Origin: Loxodes magnus | Taxonomy: Eukaryota; Ciliophora; Karyorelictea; Loxodida; Loxodidae | Reading direction: 5' to 3' | DNA length: 64,000 nt | Assembly (NCBI GenBank): GCA_946699065.1 | Contig: CAMPDV010000193.1 | Location: 434,001-498,000, forward strand | Shown here: in pieces, positions 21,487-33,503 of the stretch | Layout of the letters: each line of letters begins with the position of its first letter | Numbering within the stretch: the first letter of the stretch is position 1 | Program-made: the position numbers and the translations under genes | Notes under the pieces: generated by a model | Databases searched by the model: none | Seen by the model: only the letters and a program-made list of their open reading frames with translations | Told to the model about the DNA's origin: nothing

Positions 21487-22806
21487 GTAATTTGACAGCA
21501 AATCTGCCATTTCTATTACCAAGTAATCAGAAAAATTGTATATGCAGTTAAATTTAAAAAATTAGTCAAAAAAGTGGAGCTAGTACAAGCTTAATAAAGG
21601 TTATTAAGTTATTCAACTTATCTTGCTTTATCTATCTCCCTTCACTACTTTTTAACGAAATTTCCTTATTCTGTTTCAAAAATTATCGTCACTTTCTTAT
21701 CCTTAACTACAAATCATTTTAGTTAATAGAATTAAGGCTTATGGTCTATACTTTTCATTACTTACTAAAATAAAAGTTCATTTTCTTTTTGATTTTATTT
21801 CACTGCTTCATTAAATAAGCAAGAGTTTGTAGTATAAGCTCTATTTTTTTGAGTTTCTGCTATTAATAATCAACTAATAGAACCATAGAGGTCTTCATAA
21901 TTTAAAAAAATATAATCATTTTGGAATTTTTTTAAGAATTAGCTTTCTTTTTCTATCTTAACAGAAATTTAGCAACACCAAGATTTTAGTTTCAACAGCT
22001 ATAATTTTAGATTCCAAGAGAAGATAATAGATTTTTAGCTTAGTAAAGAAAATAAAGATTTGATTTATTTAATATTAATAACTCTTTAAACAGTCTATAA
22101 ACTAGTTAAAATAATAATATACTAAGCAATAAGATAATAAGCAAACGCTATTCATATTAATACAATAGAGATTAGCTATTTAATAAACTTTAAACTCTTA
22201 ATATCAATATGATTAAAGGGCTTTACTACTTTAATAATAGCTTTAGTAATAGATAGTAAATAGTAGTATTATAGGTATGTTTAGAGTAATCATTTTAATA
22301 ATAATAACTTTAACTAAAGCTACTACTTATTTAAATATAATAGCTATTAACTTTAATTATGATAATAGATCATATTACATTAGATTAAGTTACTTGCTTG
22401 ATTTACTTTTAATCTAGTTTAACAAATCTTTTGCCTAGTTTAATTTTTAAGCTGTTCTATTGTAAATAAAAGTTAAAGTGGCTCTTTAATTTACTGTCTC
22501 TTTAATTCGATCTTTAAAGATAATTTATAAATAATTAAAAGGTTTGGTAATTACTCTATCTTAAGCTTTTGAAAGATTATTATTATTAGTTTCATTAGTT
22601 ATAAAATCCAGGTAAATTAACTTTTAATAATATTAGGAATTAAGCTATATTTAATTAACCATTTTTAAATAGTAACTTAAGTTCCTTTGCTTATATTAGC
22701 TTAGTTTACTTCAATTATTAATTTCTATCTTTTGCCAAATATCTTATGTTGATTCTTATAAAATGCTGAAGTTATTAATTTAAGTTGTAATGATGATAGA
22801 TGAATA
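21487..22806. other. AT-rich low-complexity region with TAATAATAG-type runs
   Basis: No gene seen. Between about 22030 and 22400 there are many imperfect TAATAAT / AATAGCTA runs on both strands, with weak inverted repeats around TTAACTTTA. Looks like decayed simple-sequence DNA. Confidence 0.4.
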
Positions 22807-24211
22807 TCATATGATTTTAACTTCAGAAAGTGCTGAAGTTAATCAAGGATCTTTTAGAATTTTCTTGACATTCGGTCGTTTGCTAAAGTTTAATACAAGC
22901 ATTCTATTTATAATAGCCTTTGAAATTTCGATCAAGTATTCTCCGAATGTAAAATCACCTTTCATAATCTAACTGTAAAGCTCTTTGCCAGTTTTCCCTT
23001 TGAAAGAATAAAATTCATTAAAGATAACAAAAAATAAGTACTCTAATCGCTCAAATATATTCTGGGAAGCCGCTATGCTCTTTATCACCAATTATTTAAG
23101 GTGATATATAACTAAAAGGGCATAAAACTTTTCCACCTTCTAACCAGGTGGAATTTCTGTTGAAAAGCCAAAGTTAATAATCTTGACGACTAACTAATAA
23201 TCCGATTTATTATTCTAAAGCAGAAGATTTGCTAGCTTAATGTCTCTATGCGCAATGTTTAAATCATAGCAATAATCCAGAGCTTATAGCAGCTACTTAA
23301 TTATCATTTTTGCGATTTCTTCTGGAATCTGCGTTTAGTTTGTTTTTGAGAAATATATACAATTCAGGTCCATCCATATATTCAGTTACCAGATTATTTG
23401 CTTATTTTAACTAACTACCTCTTATAACTTCGCTATGTTAGGATACTTTAGCTTTTGTAGTACTAAAATTTCTCATTTACTGATTTCATTCTATGTGTAT
23501 CCATAAGCTTAAACTGTCATATACTTTTATAGCCACTTTTTGTTCACTGTACTTGTTTTTTCCATAAATTAGAGACGCATAAGCACCACGTCCAATTAAT
23601 TTCCCTAGGCAGTAGTTATTAAGTGAGATTTTGCTTCCTGTAAAATTGCTGAAGGATTTAGAATCAGCTTATATAACTTATTTATCAGCTGGTTTTTATT
23701 TCTCTACTTCATTGTTCTGAGCAAAATTTAACTGCTTCATATTGTATATTCCTGGATTATTTTTTCCTTTATTATCTTCTTCTAATTTTGAACAAAATAC
23801 TTTGCTTAGATTTAATTTGTTGCATTTGATAGGAGACATTTTTGTTGTTTATGGAAAAAGAGAAGACCTGAAACTGGTATCAGGAGTAAAAGATGGAAAT
23901 TAAAGAGGTAGACTTCACTCTGAACCCAAGCGGCTGATGTTATTTTCTGCTTTGCTATGTAGGTAGCTCTGTAATATACTTAGTTTATTGAATGTAATTT
24001 AAGGCAGCTGATTGATTTCCTCACTGTATTCTCTTCTTTGGCAGTCTATATTGGAGTAGCTCTTATTTCCTCTTAGTTTATACTCTCTAATATATTCTCA
24101 AAGTAATTATATTCTGCTTAACTTCTTTAGACTTCTTCGGAATTCGTTAGAGACTTGTTTCCCTTTCATTATTTTTGGAATTTGATACTTCTGCTTCTTT
24201 GGTGATTTCAT
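22807..24211 (-). pseudogene. Serine/threonine protein kinase, frame-disrupted
   Basis: The minus strand from ATG 24211 reads a Lys/Ser-rich N-terminal extension of about 200 codons, then a kinase domain: YCLGKLIGRGAYASLIYG (glycine loop), VAIKVYD (catalytic Lys), LVTEYMDGPELYIFL (hinge), ALDYCYDLNIAHRDIKLANL (catalytic loop, 23228-23257), IINFGFST where DFG has become NFG, SYISPQIIGDKEH (APE region), FPEYIWAIRVLIF (subdomain IX, whose Trp is TGA at 23053-23051), and MKGDFTFGE. The HRDIKLAN form points to the CAMK/SNF1-like branch. Several small indels are needed to join these blocks (for example LMDTHRMKSVNE and EILVLQKLKYPNIAKL are in different frames), and the metal-binding Asp is lost, so I call a pseudogene; assembly error could explain the indels but not easily the NFG change. 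Confidence 0.75.
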
Positions 24212-25899
24212 TATATCTAAAAAAAGATGTTCAATTAAGTACTTAGCTAAGTTGCCTTGATAATTATAAAGGTGTTTTTTAACTATGTACCAGATAAAGG
24301 GCGTTGCTAAGCTTTTTGCCTCTGTTTGAAAATATATTTGCTAGGTATAATTTACTATGACTAAAACGAGTCAATCTTGTTGATTTCTTTAAGATAATAT
24401 TCTTTCCTCTTCACAGTGTTAGAATTAGACTTTTAAATAGCTACTAGAAACTAAGGAATTAAGTATATCTCTTCATTGAATTTTTAATTTTTCCCTACAG
24501 TTTATTTAAGAGCAGTCTTATTATAATGCAAGTTACTTCGAACTCTTATTCCGTTTCTATTATTTACAATAAATAATCTTTATGATAGTAAGTTGTTGAA
24601 CTGTCAAATCAGAGAGTTGTTTTATATCTTATTTTTTGAATGTGATTAGTAAATGATTCTAGAAGTTAGAGTTGAGAGTAGCTAATTATTTACTATTTTA
24701 TCTCTAGTTGAATATTTAATTACCTAAATAGAAGAATTAAGCGATAGATGTAGATTTTATTTTCTAATTATTATAATTGTTCTTCAATTCCATTTTTTTA
24801 ATATATTTGTTTTTAATATTTAATATTGCATTAAAAATTTATTCTTCTCATTATTATTTTGGTTGCTAGCATATGTTTCTAAAGGATTAATAGCTGTGTT
24901 ATGAGATAAAGATCTAGCACCCTTATTAGAGCTATAAAATAGTTATTTGGCTTAATTAACAACTAAAGATTAATAAAGACTCCTTAGACTCCTATATCAG
25001 CAAATGTACTAATCGATCATTATCTTAAATAGCAACCCACCACCCAATACTTCCATTTAAATCCCCATATAAAAAAATCGAAATTCCCTTAAACCACATA
25101 CTATTATTTCTATCTTAACTAGATAACACTAAGAGAATTTTAAATATTGCAATGAAGAGAGTTAATTAAAAATAAAGTAGCCAAATAATAATTTAATTTT
25201 AGAAAGTAAATCATAAGACTTTACTCTTATTACAATACTTAACTCTACTTTCTTATTAACTTTTCATTCTTTTAGTCATTCAATCATATCTGAGAACATT
25301 AAGTAAGTATGATAATGAAAGTACCTTAACTATTAAAGGGTCATCAAGAAAGGGCTTTTTTACATTATCTCTAATTTGGAACTTAAATAGACAAATTAAC
25401 TCAAATAAATAGTAAAAAACTAAAATTTTAGGGATAGAAATAATAGATTGATGAAAAGATATTATCTTAATTCTTAATTATCTTCTTAAGCAGAGTGAAT
25501 GCATAGGATAATGCAAGATTAATTCTAAGTTTAAGTATTAAAAAAGATTCACAATTAAAAACACTGGAAATGATAAATATGAATACTATAATGCAGAATT
25601 ATAAATACTTTATCAGACTTTTTTTATTATATAGTAAGATATTTTTCTGGTAGGGTGTGAGGATGAGGCTGAACAACTAAAAAATCACAAAATTAAATTG
25701 ATCTCTATTTTGATTATAATAATAATATCATTAATTAATAGAATGTCAAGCAATATTATAAGATCAATAAAGATATAAATGATAAATATTAAAATATGTA
25801 GATAGCTCTACAGATTTGAAATAGTCTCTCGATTATCAACGTGCAATCCAAAATTTAGTTGAGGACTATTCGGATAAGCACTCAAGGACGTGTAAAAGT
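24212..25899. other. Mostly non-coding; possible upstream remains of the kinase relic
   Basis: On the minus strand 24212-24420 remains open in frame with the kinase relic (EAKSLATPFIWYIVKKHLYN), so the kinase N-terminus may extend further, but a neighbouring frame is equally protein-like. 24450-25650 shows nothing I can support; a plus-strand stretch near 25010-25120 (SNPPPNTSIQIPIQKNR) is suggestive only. Confidence 0.3.
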
Positions 25900-27975
25900 T
25901 AATTTTATGAAGTAATAAAAAGATCAAACTACGATAATGAAATTTTTTAAATATTCCCATAATTTGTGTATGTAGGAAAAAGAAGTAAGGAGTTGCTGGA
26001 TAAAAAAAATGGCATGGAGGAGCTTAAAAACAGCCAGGAAAACTCTTGAATTCTTGAAATAATCACTCCCAATTCAAAAGCGTGTTTTCGATAGATAGTA
26101 CGTAAAATATCCATTCATAAAGCATAGGAGTTGTTAATTTCAATATATATCTAAAGTAAAATAAAAAAATTATTTTTCAAAATAAGAGATGTGCAAAAAG
26201 ATGAAGTAATTAAGTAATTTCTCTAATATTTAACACGAAAATACGAATAGTGCATTAAAATAATTAAACTGCTTCCTTGTAGAATTATCAATATCTTTTC
26301 AATAACAATAATCAATCGAGAATTCGCCTAAATAAAAGAATGACAATAAAAGATGTAATCTAAACTCGCTGAAAAAAGAAAGATCTAATAGTTTTAAGAT
26401 ATCATTAAGAATTATCCATTACATTGGAAATTCGGTATAAGCACTTGCTTGAGTTAAATAGAGTTGAGTCTACAGTATTTTGGAGCAGTAAAGCAGACAG
26501 ATATACAAATTGTAAAATAAACAACGTGAGGGAATGGAAATATATCCACATAATTAGAGCTACGTAATGAAGAGAATTAAAAAAATCTCAAGGGAATTAA
26601 TTTTAGAAGGATGGATTACTAAAATCAGTCATCCAACTTTTATGAATATGAAGCATGCCAAATATCTGAACTCAAACGAAATAATGCAGAAGGAATGAAG
26701 ATATAATAGACATATTCAAAAAGGCCGAAAAATTGTAAATGCAAATTTTTCAATAAGTAAATAGAAGAGAAGCTTCCTCTAAAAGAAGTAAGAATTTGGA
26801 AAATATAGAAGAAGGAAATAATGTGAAAGTAATGAGAAAATAGCATAATAATAAAAGGTAAATTTGAACAATAAAAAGTAAGAATAAGTTCAATTTATAT
26901 TGAACCTATTCACAGACAAAGATTATCTTTTGGAAGCGCAAAAAGTCATTTAAATGAACGAGATATGAGAAAACATGGCTTAGACTTTCTTGGGAAGATG
27001 CAAAACATGAAGTAAAACATAGTAGTAAAATAAGGTAGAAAAACAAGAATATAATGAAGAATAGAAATTTTTTAATAGAATAAAGATCGTTACCAAGAAT
27101 AAACACAAATAAAGTATAATTGCAAAAAAGAGAAAAATAGTTATGCAATTAAAAAACATGACACAATAGAAACCACAAACGCTAGAAGATTTTGAATTTT
27201 GTAACTCAAAATAAACTAGATTTAAAAAGAAGAAATCTAAAATAAAGAAATAATAAATCAGACATAAGCAAGCATGATATTTTTAAATCAACTAAAATTA
27301 GGAACAGTAAACGTAAGAGGAATCAACTCAAACAAAATAGAACTAAGTAAATTCTTGCGAGACAAAGAGATAGATTAATTAGCAATTTGAGAAATTTTTT
27401 GTGAATAAATATCGAAATACCAAAGATCTTTGGTTATCAGGTAATAAAAAAAACAGGGTAAATAAACACAGTAAGGGAGTAACCTTCTATAAAAAGAGCA
27501 AATTATAAAAAGAATAAAAGAATGAGATGCAGTTGGACTTAATCAAACTGAAATCATTTAGGGAGGAAGAATAATATGCTTGTGAGAGGATAATAGGATA
27601 GTAATAATAAGTACATACAAGCCCACAAAAAAGAGCTAAAATAGTTAAATCTTTTTTATGTGGATTTAAGACATTTTATACACATGACAATTAGTCATGG
27701 ATTATAGACATTAATTCTAGGTTATTTTAATGCGCATATTCTGTAATTCTTACCTTATGATCTAAATCTAGCAGGATAATAATTAACAGATTTAATGAGA
27801 GAATTTAAACTAAATGCAAAGATCCAAGATCCAACTTTCGTCGATGCATAAAGAAAAAGAAAATTAAAAATCGACTACTTTCTAACTGATCAATTTGTTA
27901 CTCCTTAAACAATTAATACTAAATATTACTAAAGAAGGATTTATTTGCTTAAATAGTCGAAGATCTATGATTTTT
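25900..27975 (+). mobile_element. LINE fragment: ORF1 remains and apurinic endonuclease domain
   Basis: About 26030-27270 reads as a Lys/Gln-rich ORF1-like protein (LEIITPNSKACFRQIVRK, KRPKNCKCKFFNKQIEEK, the latter like the RP.N..VKF segment of L1-type ORF1 proteins). At 27271 a second frame starts MIFLNQLKLGTVNVRGINSN, the classic N-terminus of the LINE apurinic-like endonuclease (NVRG), followed by RDKEIDQLAIWE with the conserved Glu, then LGYFNAHI (27711-27740; GDFN has become GYFN), and KIDYFLTDQFVTP (about 27865-27900; the usual SRIDY). Trp of LAIWE is TGA. At least one frame change occurs between the first and second half of the endonuclease, and no reverse transcriptase follows in this orientation, so it is a truncated, decayed copy. 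Confidence 0.75.
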
Positions 27976-29940
27976 AGAATGTGATTAAAATTGATTTCGA
28001 CCTATTGTTCATAGGATATTCTATGTTTCAGTTTTTTGAAACAGCACTATATAAGATTCTTTAAGTTGTTACGGTATTTTCTCCGATTGTAAAATTTTCT
28101 GTATTTTTTTTGCTGCTAAATTTAAAAGATTTTCACCACCTGCTTATATTTAGTCTGATTCAGCAGCCTTTCATTTACTTAATTTATTTATATAATTTAT
28201 TATGTCTTTTATCTGAATCTTTATTTTAGTTTTATTTTTAAATTGATCCGGTAATCTGCTTTCACCTTTCTTGTATAGTTCTTTTCAGTAATTTTAAAAT
28301 TTCTAAATGTTTTCTTCGTTTAGTAGTATTCAGAAAGCATTTTTTCTTTACTTGAACCACTTTTATATACTTTTTGAGGTATCATTTAGGCTTCCTTAAT
28401 TTCTCTGATCAAGAAAAGTATTTAATTCGTTTCTTCTGTCTTTTCTTTCTTATATTCTGTATCTACTTCTTTCTTCCTGTCTCAATTTTATTTACCGATC
28501 TATGTAAAAGCTTCCTTCTTTTATCAACCTTTTAACCTGCTTCACTTATTTTCTAAATTATTTCCTTAGTCTTATTGTTTCTATAGAGTATTTATATTTT
28601 CTCATTGTATATGCTATATATCTACATGTTTCTTAGATTCTTCCTTACTTTTTTTCCTATCATTTCTAATAGAAATTTTTGCTGTCTAGATTTAAAAAAT
28701 CTTAATATTCTATCTTTTCTGCTCATTTTTTTATATTTTTCTGAACTTTTTTTCTTTTAACCATTAGTCTTTTAAATTTTGCGTTTTACCTAATTTTCAC
28801 AATAGCTTTTATATTTAATTACTGTTTATTATTAAATTTTATATAATTTTTTCTTTAGGAGAATTTTAGATCAAGTTATCGATCAATTTTTCTTGCTTGT
28901 TTTCTATTTTTCACTTTTTTTATTCTTTTTTTTTCTTTTTAGATATTAAATATTTGTTTCTTAATTGGAAATGCTTAAGATTTTTGAGACTATTTTCTTA
29001 CACTTAATAAGTATTAATATATAGATTAGATTATTCTTTTTGCTTCTTAACAAGTTTACCAAGAGGGAAACTATTTCTTAGGTGATATTTATTGTTATTA
29101 TTTAACAAACAACTAAAAATAGAAAAATAATAATCATTTAAGCGGATTTGGAAAAAGATTAAAATTAATCATAAATCAATTCTTAAAAAAGCTAAATTAA
29201 AGAAATGTAGAACTTTTATACTAATAATAGATGCTTTGCAAGAAAGGTTTTTATCTTAATTTCTAGTAAATAAAATAAGATCAAAAAACTCGAAAAAAAG
29301 AAATAAAATTTGCTAAAAGGATTAAGGTTTACAGAACAAAATTAAATAGTTAAAACTATTATCCTAAGCTAAAATAATAAAAAGAGTTAATAAGTATATT
29401 TTTCAGTAATTTAAGCATCATTGATAGAGCTAAAAAGAGATAACAACTCCTCTTAAAAATTAACAATCATCATTGATTTGCAAAATTCAACATGTATTAT
29501 AGAAATTTTAAGAAGTTAGAAGTTAATAGACATAAATTTAACAAAATTTGAATGAAATAGTAATAAGAAATTAGATAGATAAATTATTATAGTTTATAGA
29601 TTAAAAAGATAAATATTTAATTCTAAATATTCTGAATAATTTCATTTATGTATATATTATTTTTTATATAAACTAATTACTAAGAAACTATTTTTATTTA
29701 GTTTTGTTTATAAAATAAAAGCTTAAAGTATTAAACGGATGATTAAATAAAAGTGAAAAATTTAATTATAAATGGCAGTTTCAAAATAATAATTATGTAT
29801 TATTTAACATTTCATTAAAAGGGGTGTATAAAGAAATAAAATTTTTCTTATTAAAAGGCTTTTAAATTAAAATCAAATAAACTATAATAAATAAATGCAA
29901 AATGAAGTTTTGTAAAAAGAATATAAATTATTTTATATAA
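27976..29940. other. AT-rich region; Lys-rich frame on the minus strand at 28050-28950
   Basis: The minus strand 28950-28050 gives a long Lys/Gln-rich peptide (LIREIKEAQMIPQKVYKSG, QTKKTFRNFKITEKNYTRK) of the kind found between endonuclease and reverse transcriptase in LINEs, but without any diagnostic motif. A-rich DNA always translates as Lys-rich, so this is weak. 28960-29940 shows only AT-rich sequence. Confidence 0.3.
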
Positions 29941-29944
29941 TTTT

Positions 29945-30282
29945 TCATATAAATAAATAAGATTAGAGAGCGCGAAGTACATCAATGGCACGCAGCCCTT
30001 TAATAAAGTTTTTTAAATTAAAAAAAATTATTTTATGAAGTCTTCAACTGTGCTAGCGTTCTTTGTGAATCTTGTCTATTAATAAGTATGATCGGAATGC
30101 TCCCTAAGAGACTTTAGTATCTGGCATCTTTCATTAAGAACGTTACTTGATGCCTCTTTAGTATTTGCCTTCTCTCTCGGCTCACACCAAGTTTCTTGTT
30201 TGGTTCTTCGCCTATTGGCACTTGCTGATGACTGATCTAAAGTCAATGCCAGTTGAAGGATTGCTCCTCCCTATTTTTTTAT
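29945..30282 (-). mobile_element. SINE-like element, family A, copy 2
   Basis: Diverged full-length relative of the element at 9187-9515, in reverse orientation. Shared stretches include the start GGGAGGAGCAATCCTTCAAC, GAGGCATCAAGT, GTCTCTTAGGG and GATCAT, and the 3' stem-loop (about 29955-29995) with tail ATTTATTTAT. Both copies are preceded by TTATTATATATAAA. Stem positions differ between copies mostly in ways that keep pairing. The divergence suggests old insertions or two active subfamilies. Confidence 0.75.
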
Positions 30283-31236
30283 ATATAATAATTATAAACT
30301 GATCATGTGATAGTGAACGATAGTAACAAAAATACATGTATACACAAATGAACAAATGGATTGAATATCTATATTGTAAATCTTATATCATTATAAGAGA
30401 TCATTTGAACGTAAAAAGTTTGCAAATTTCACTGCTCATAATAATAGATTATTTTCTGATCATATTCTAATCATTGTCAACTTTATCTATAATTTTATAG
30501 TTTATTGGGAAAAGCTTACAAAAAGTAAATATATAAATGCAGGCTATAAGATGCAATAGATCGGAAAAAATATTAAGAATCTTTCCTAATAACTTACCTA
30601 GCATTCTTTTTTGATAGATTAAGATAATCTTGAAGATTAAAATAACCTCATCAAAAGTAAAATTTAAGATAATGCTTAATTGACATTGGAGATGTTTATT
30701 TCAGTCTCAATTTAAAACAAAATAATTCGAGATCTTACTTAGAAATATAAAGAGACAACAATTAAGTAAAGTAAAAATCTAAAACTAAATTGGATGAAAA
30801 AACTGAAAAATTGCTAGACTTCATGAGACAGCGCAAAGAACTTGAACAACTTAAAGTGAACTTTGGAAGAAAAAAAATGAAAAAAAAGAAGTTCAACTTA
30901 AAAATTGAGATGATAATGAAATGTTTCAAAATGCTAATAAAATTTTAAAACTTTGAAGCGAAACAAAAAAAACAAATAGTATCAAATCAAAAAAAAATAA
31001 TCTAAAAGATCATAGTTTGTAAGAAAATCTTGAATAATTCACGTATCATAAAAATCAATAACATAAAAAAAAAATAAAAAAAAAATAGCTATTCATTGAA
31101 GAACTTAAAATTTTCGAAATGTATTAGAAAAGAGTTTTAAACTTATTTTTTAATCAGAGAAATAAAATGGAAATCTGGGTTGGTAATAAACTTGATAATA
31201 CTGATTGAAAGAGAAAATACCTTTTTTTTTTTTTGT
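30283..31236. other. AT-rich; possible coiled-coil remnant at 30780-30900
   Basis: A plus-strand frame around 30785-30900 reads KTKLDEKTEKLLDFMRQRKE and LEQLKVN, a good heptad pattern, but it runs on into A-rich sequence with no clear start or stop. It lies just upstream of the orphan WD40 repeat and may belong to the same degraded copy of a WD40 gene. Confidence 0.3.
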
Positions 31237-31353
31237 ACAGAGACTTGTACGTGACATGTGGACTCAATTTACTCTATAGCGATCTCTCTGGACCAGAAAT
31301 GGATTGTCTCTGCAAGTTCAGATAAGACGATCAAAGTCTGGGATTTCTATACG
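31237..31353 (+). pseudogene. Orphan single WD40 repeat, copy of the repeat in the 43-kb kinase-WD40 gene
   Basis: About 115 bases nearly identical at DNA level to the 126-base repeats at 43117-43740, reading [20 protein letters not shown] then [11 protein letters not shown]. The CTCTGG variant (SLDQK instead of SPDQK) matches repeat 3 of that gene. The GH of the repeat is preceded by ACG-TGA where the gene has ACG-GGA, a point change from Gly. Both flanks are T- or A-rich non-coding DNA, so this is a fragment left by recombination or duplication, not a functional gene. Confidence 0.8.
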
Positions 31354-32855
31354 TATTTTTTTTTAATCTCAAGTCATTACTTTTTTTTCTTTTCTTTTTT
31401 TCTAATATTTAACATTTTTTTTTCTAAAAAGTTTTTACTTTTTTATTTAAATTTTTTTTTTCATTTTAAAGCCTTTAACACATCTGACGAATCAATTTTT
31501 TAACTTTTATAACAATAATTTTTTTTTCATTATTCTAAATTTTTATTTTTATCCATTTTATTGAATGCTTTTCGTTAGTTTCAACTCTTTATTTTTTTCA
31601 TTTTTTTAAAAAACAAAAGCTTTAGCAATTTGCATTTTACTGATTTTTTATTTGTAAAACTTTTTAAACTACTTTCTAATTTATTTAACTTTTATTATAC
31701 TTTATTACTTTTTTAATAACTTGCTTTTATTTCGCTATTTTATTTATATTTAGATTCTTATTAATAAGAATTGAAAACTTTTTTTTTATTTTCAATTTAG
31801 CTTTTTTAAGTAAATCACTTTGTATTTATAGATTTTAATTTTTCTTTTTATAGAAAATTAATGATAATATTAATAATATTTTGATCCTTAACATTTCTGA
31901 TTATATCTTGTTCATAAGTTGATTCATAATAATTAAGTATTTCTTCACTTGTTAAACTTTAGCATATTCAAAGTTAATGATAAGTCTTACAAGATATATT
32001 TAAATATTAAACTAGATGATTTTTCTTAAATCTTGATAAATACATCTAAGTTTTTTTATTTCGATCTAAAATGATCATCTTTATCCAATTTAGATTTGTA
32101 ATATTCATCGTTTAATATTTAATTAATAGCTAGAGACTTAAAAAGTTCCTTTATCCTTGCGAATTAGCTATTATTTAAATAATAGATTTGCTTCAAATTT
32201 ACTCTTAAAGGGTATATTTAAATAAATATCTTCATTTTTCTTTATTTTTTTTAATAGTATTTCTTATTATTGCCAATCTAACTTTATCTTTAAGAATTTG
32301 CTCAAGTTTATCTAAAATCTGAAGAAAATATTTCATTTTAAGCAAAGGAATATTTGTCTATCCCTTTAGATAATGAAACTAAATGTTGCAAAAAGTTGTA
32401 ATTTAAGCAAGTGATTATCTAATTTTTGAAGTATTATAGTCTTTGTGATTATTAAATTTCCATTGTTTAGAAATGTTCTCTGTATTTAGAGTGACTAAGT
32501 TATTAGCATTGAAAACCTAGAAATTTATATATTTACCTTACATTTTACTAATATATTTTTATTGCGATTTCTCTTTTTATATCTATAGACTCTATTAAAT
32601 TTTATAATAACTAATTCAAGTTTTATGTATAAAAAAGTCTTATGATTTTACTTCCTAAACCTAGTTATTATTTAGAAGATTTAATTTTTAGCTTTTACAT
32701 CTTTTTGTTATTTCTCTAACTTATTTAAATTTGATTATTCATTTATAAAGTATTAATTTCCTAACTATCTTAAAAATTATGATTTCAAATTTTAAATCCT
32801 TTTTCCTATTTTTTTAGGAGTTAACTAAGAAACTATTTATGGTTTTTTTGTTATT
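31354..32855. other. T-rich region without recognisable features
   Basis: Very AT-rich (long T runs at 31380-31560). No motif, repeat or frame with coding character seen on either strand. Confidence 0.45.
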
Positions 32856-33503
32856 TCAACTCAAAAATTTGATTTTATCTATATAGAAAAATTTAATTAT
32901 TTATGCATGTGTTTATAGATCTTCATAGAACATACTTTCATTTAATAATACTATAGTTAAGCAAGCTAGGTATCTAATATCACTATTTATTATAATACAG
33001 TTTAAGAAACCTTCATTAATACAACCTTTTAATTCTAATGTAGTAGTAGCCATCATATCTCTATCTGATCAATGGTTACACAGAGCCTTCATATTTTCTT
33101 TAAACTAAAACACATAAAAGCGCTTTTTATTTTGATAAAAGTCTTCGGCTGTTTCTTGAGTATTGCTCTTCTCATCTTCTTATCTTCTTATCCTATAACC
33201 TTTTTTCTATCTCCTTTATCAATCCATTATAACCAAGATTTCTTCATCTAATAGAAATTTTTATCTTTTTATGTTAGTTTCATCAATTACAAGACGCTGA
33301 AATTTAATATCTAGCATAAAGTAAAAATTCCATAAAATATCTTAATTAAAAGGTCTAATTTCCAAAAGCTTAGCTATTTATTGCTTCTCATAAAACTAAT
33401 TATCTAATTTATCCTATTAATGCTTCTTTATTTCTTTCTAGTGTTTTCTATCTTCTAAAAATACTCTTCTTGAGTAAAGTATTACTGTAATTAAAATACT
33501 CAT
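32856..33503 (-). CDS. Uncharacterised soluble protein (about 215 aa)
   Basis: One frame without any shift from ATG 33503 to TGA 32858-32856. Codon use is strongly coding-like (runs such as GAT GAA GAA, GAA GAT GAG). Sequence highlights: SRRVFLEDRKHQKEIKKH, LVIDETNIKRQKFLLDEEIL, EDFYQNKKRFYVFQFKENMK, DRDMMATTTLELKGCINEGF, YLACLTIVLLNES. Two in-frame TGA codons fit as Trp (VIMDWQRRQ, LCNHWSDRD). The frame remains open and protein-like upstream to about 33640, so the start may lie further out. A basic N-terminus followed by short amphipathic helices recalls armadillo-type proteins such as importin alpha, but no repeat signature is clear enough to assign. Confidence 0.6.

Noticed and set aside
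27271..28950. One LINE with an inverted 3' part (twin priming)
   Set aside because: Twin priming inverts the 5' part relative to the tail; here the endonuclease is plus-strand on the left and the linker-like sequence is minus-strand on the right, and the latter lacks diagnostic motifs.
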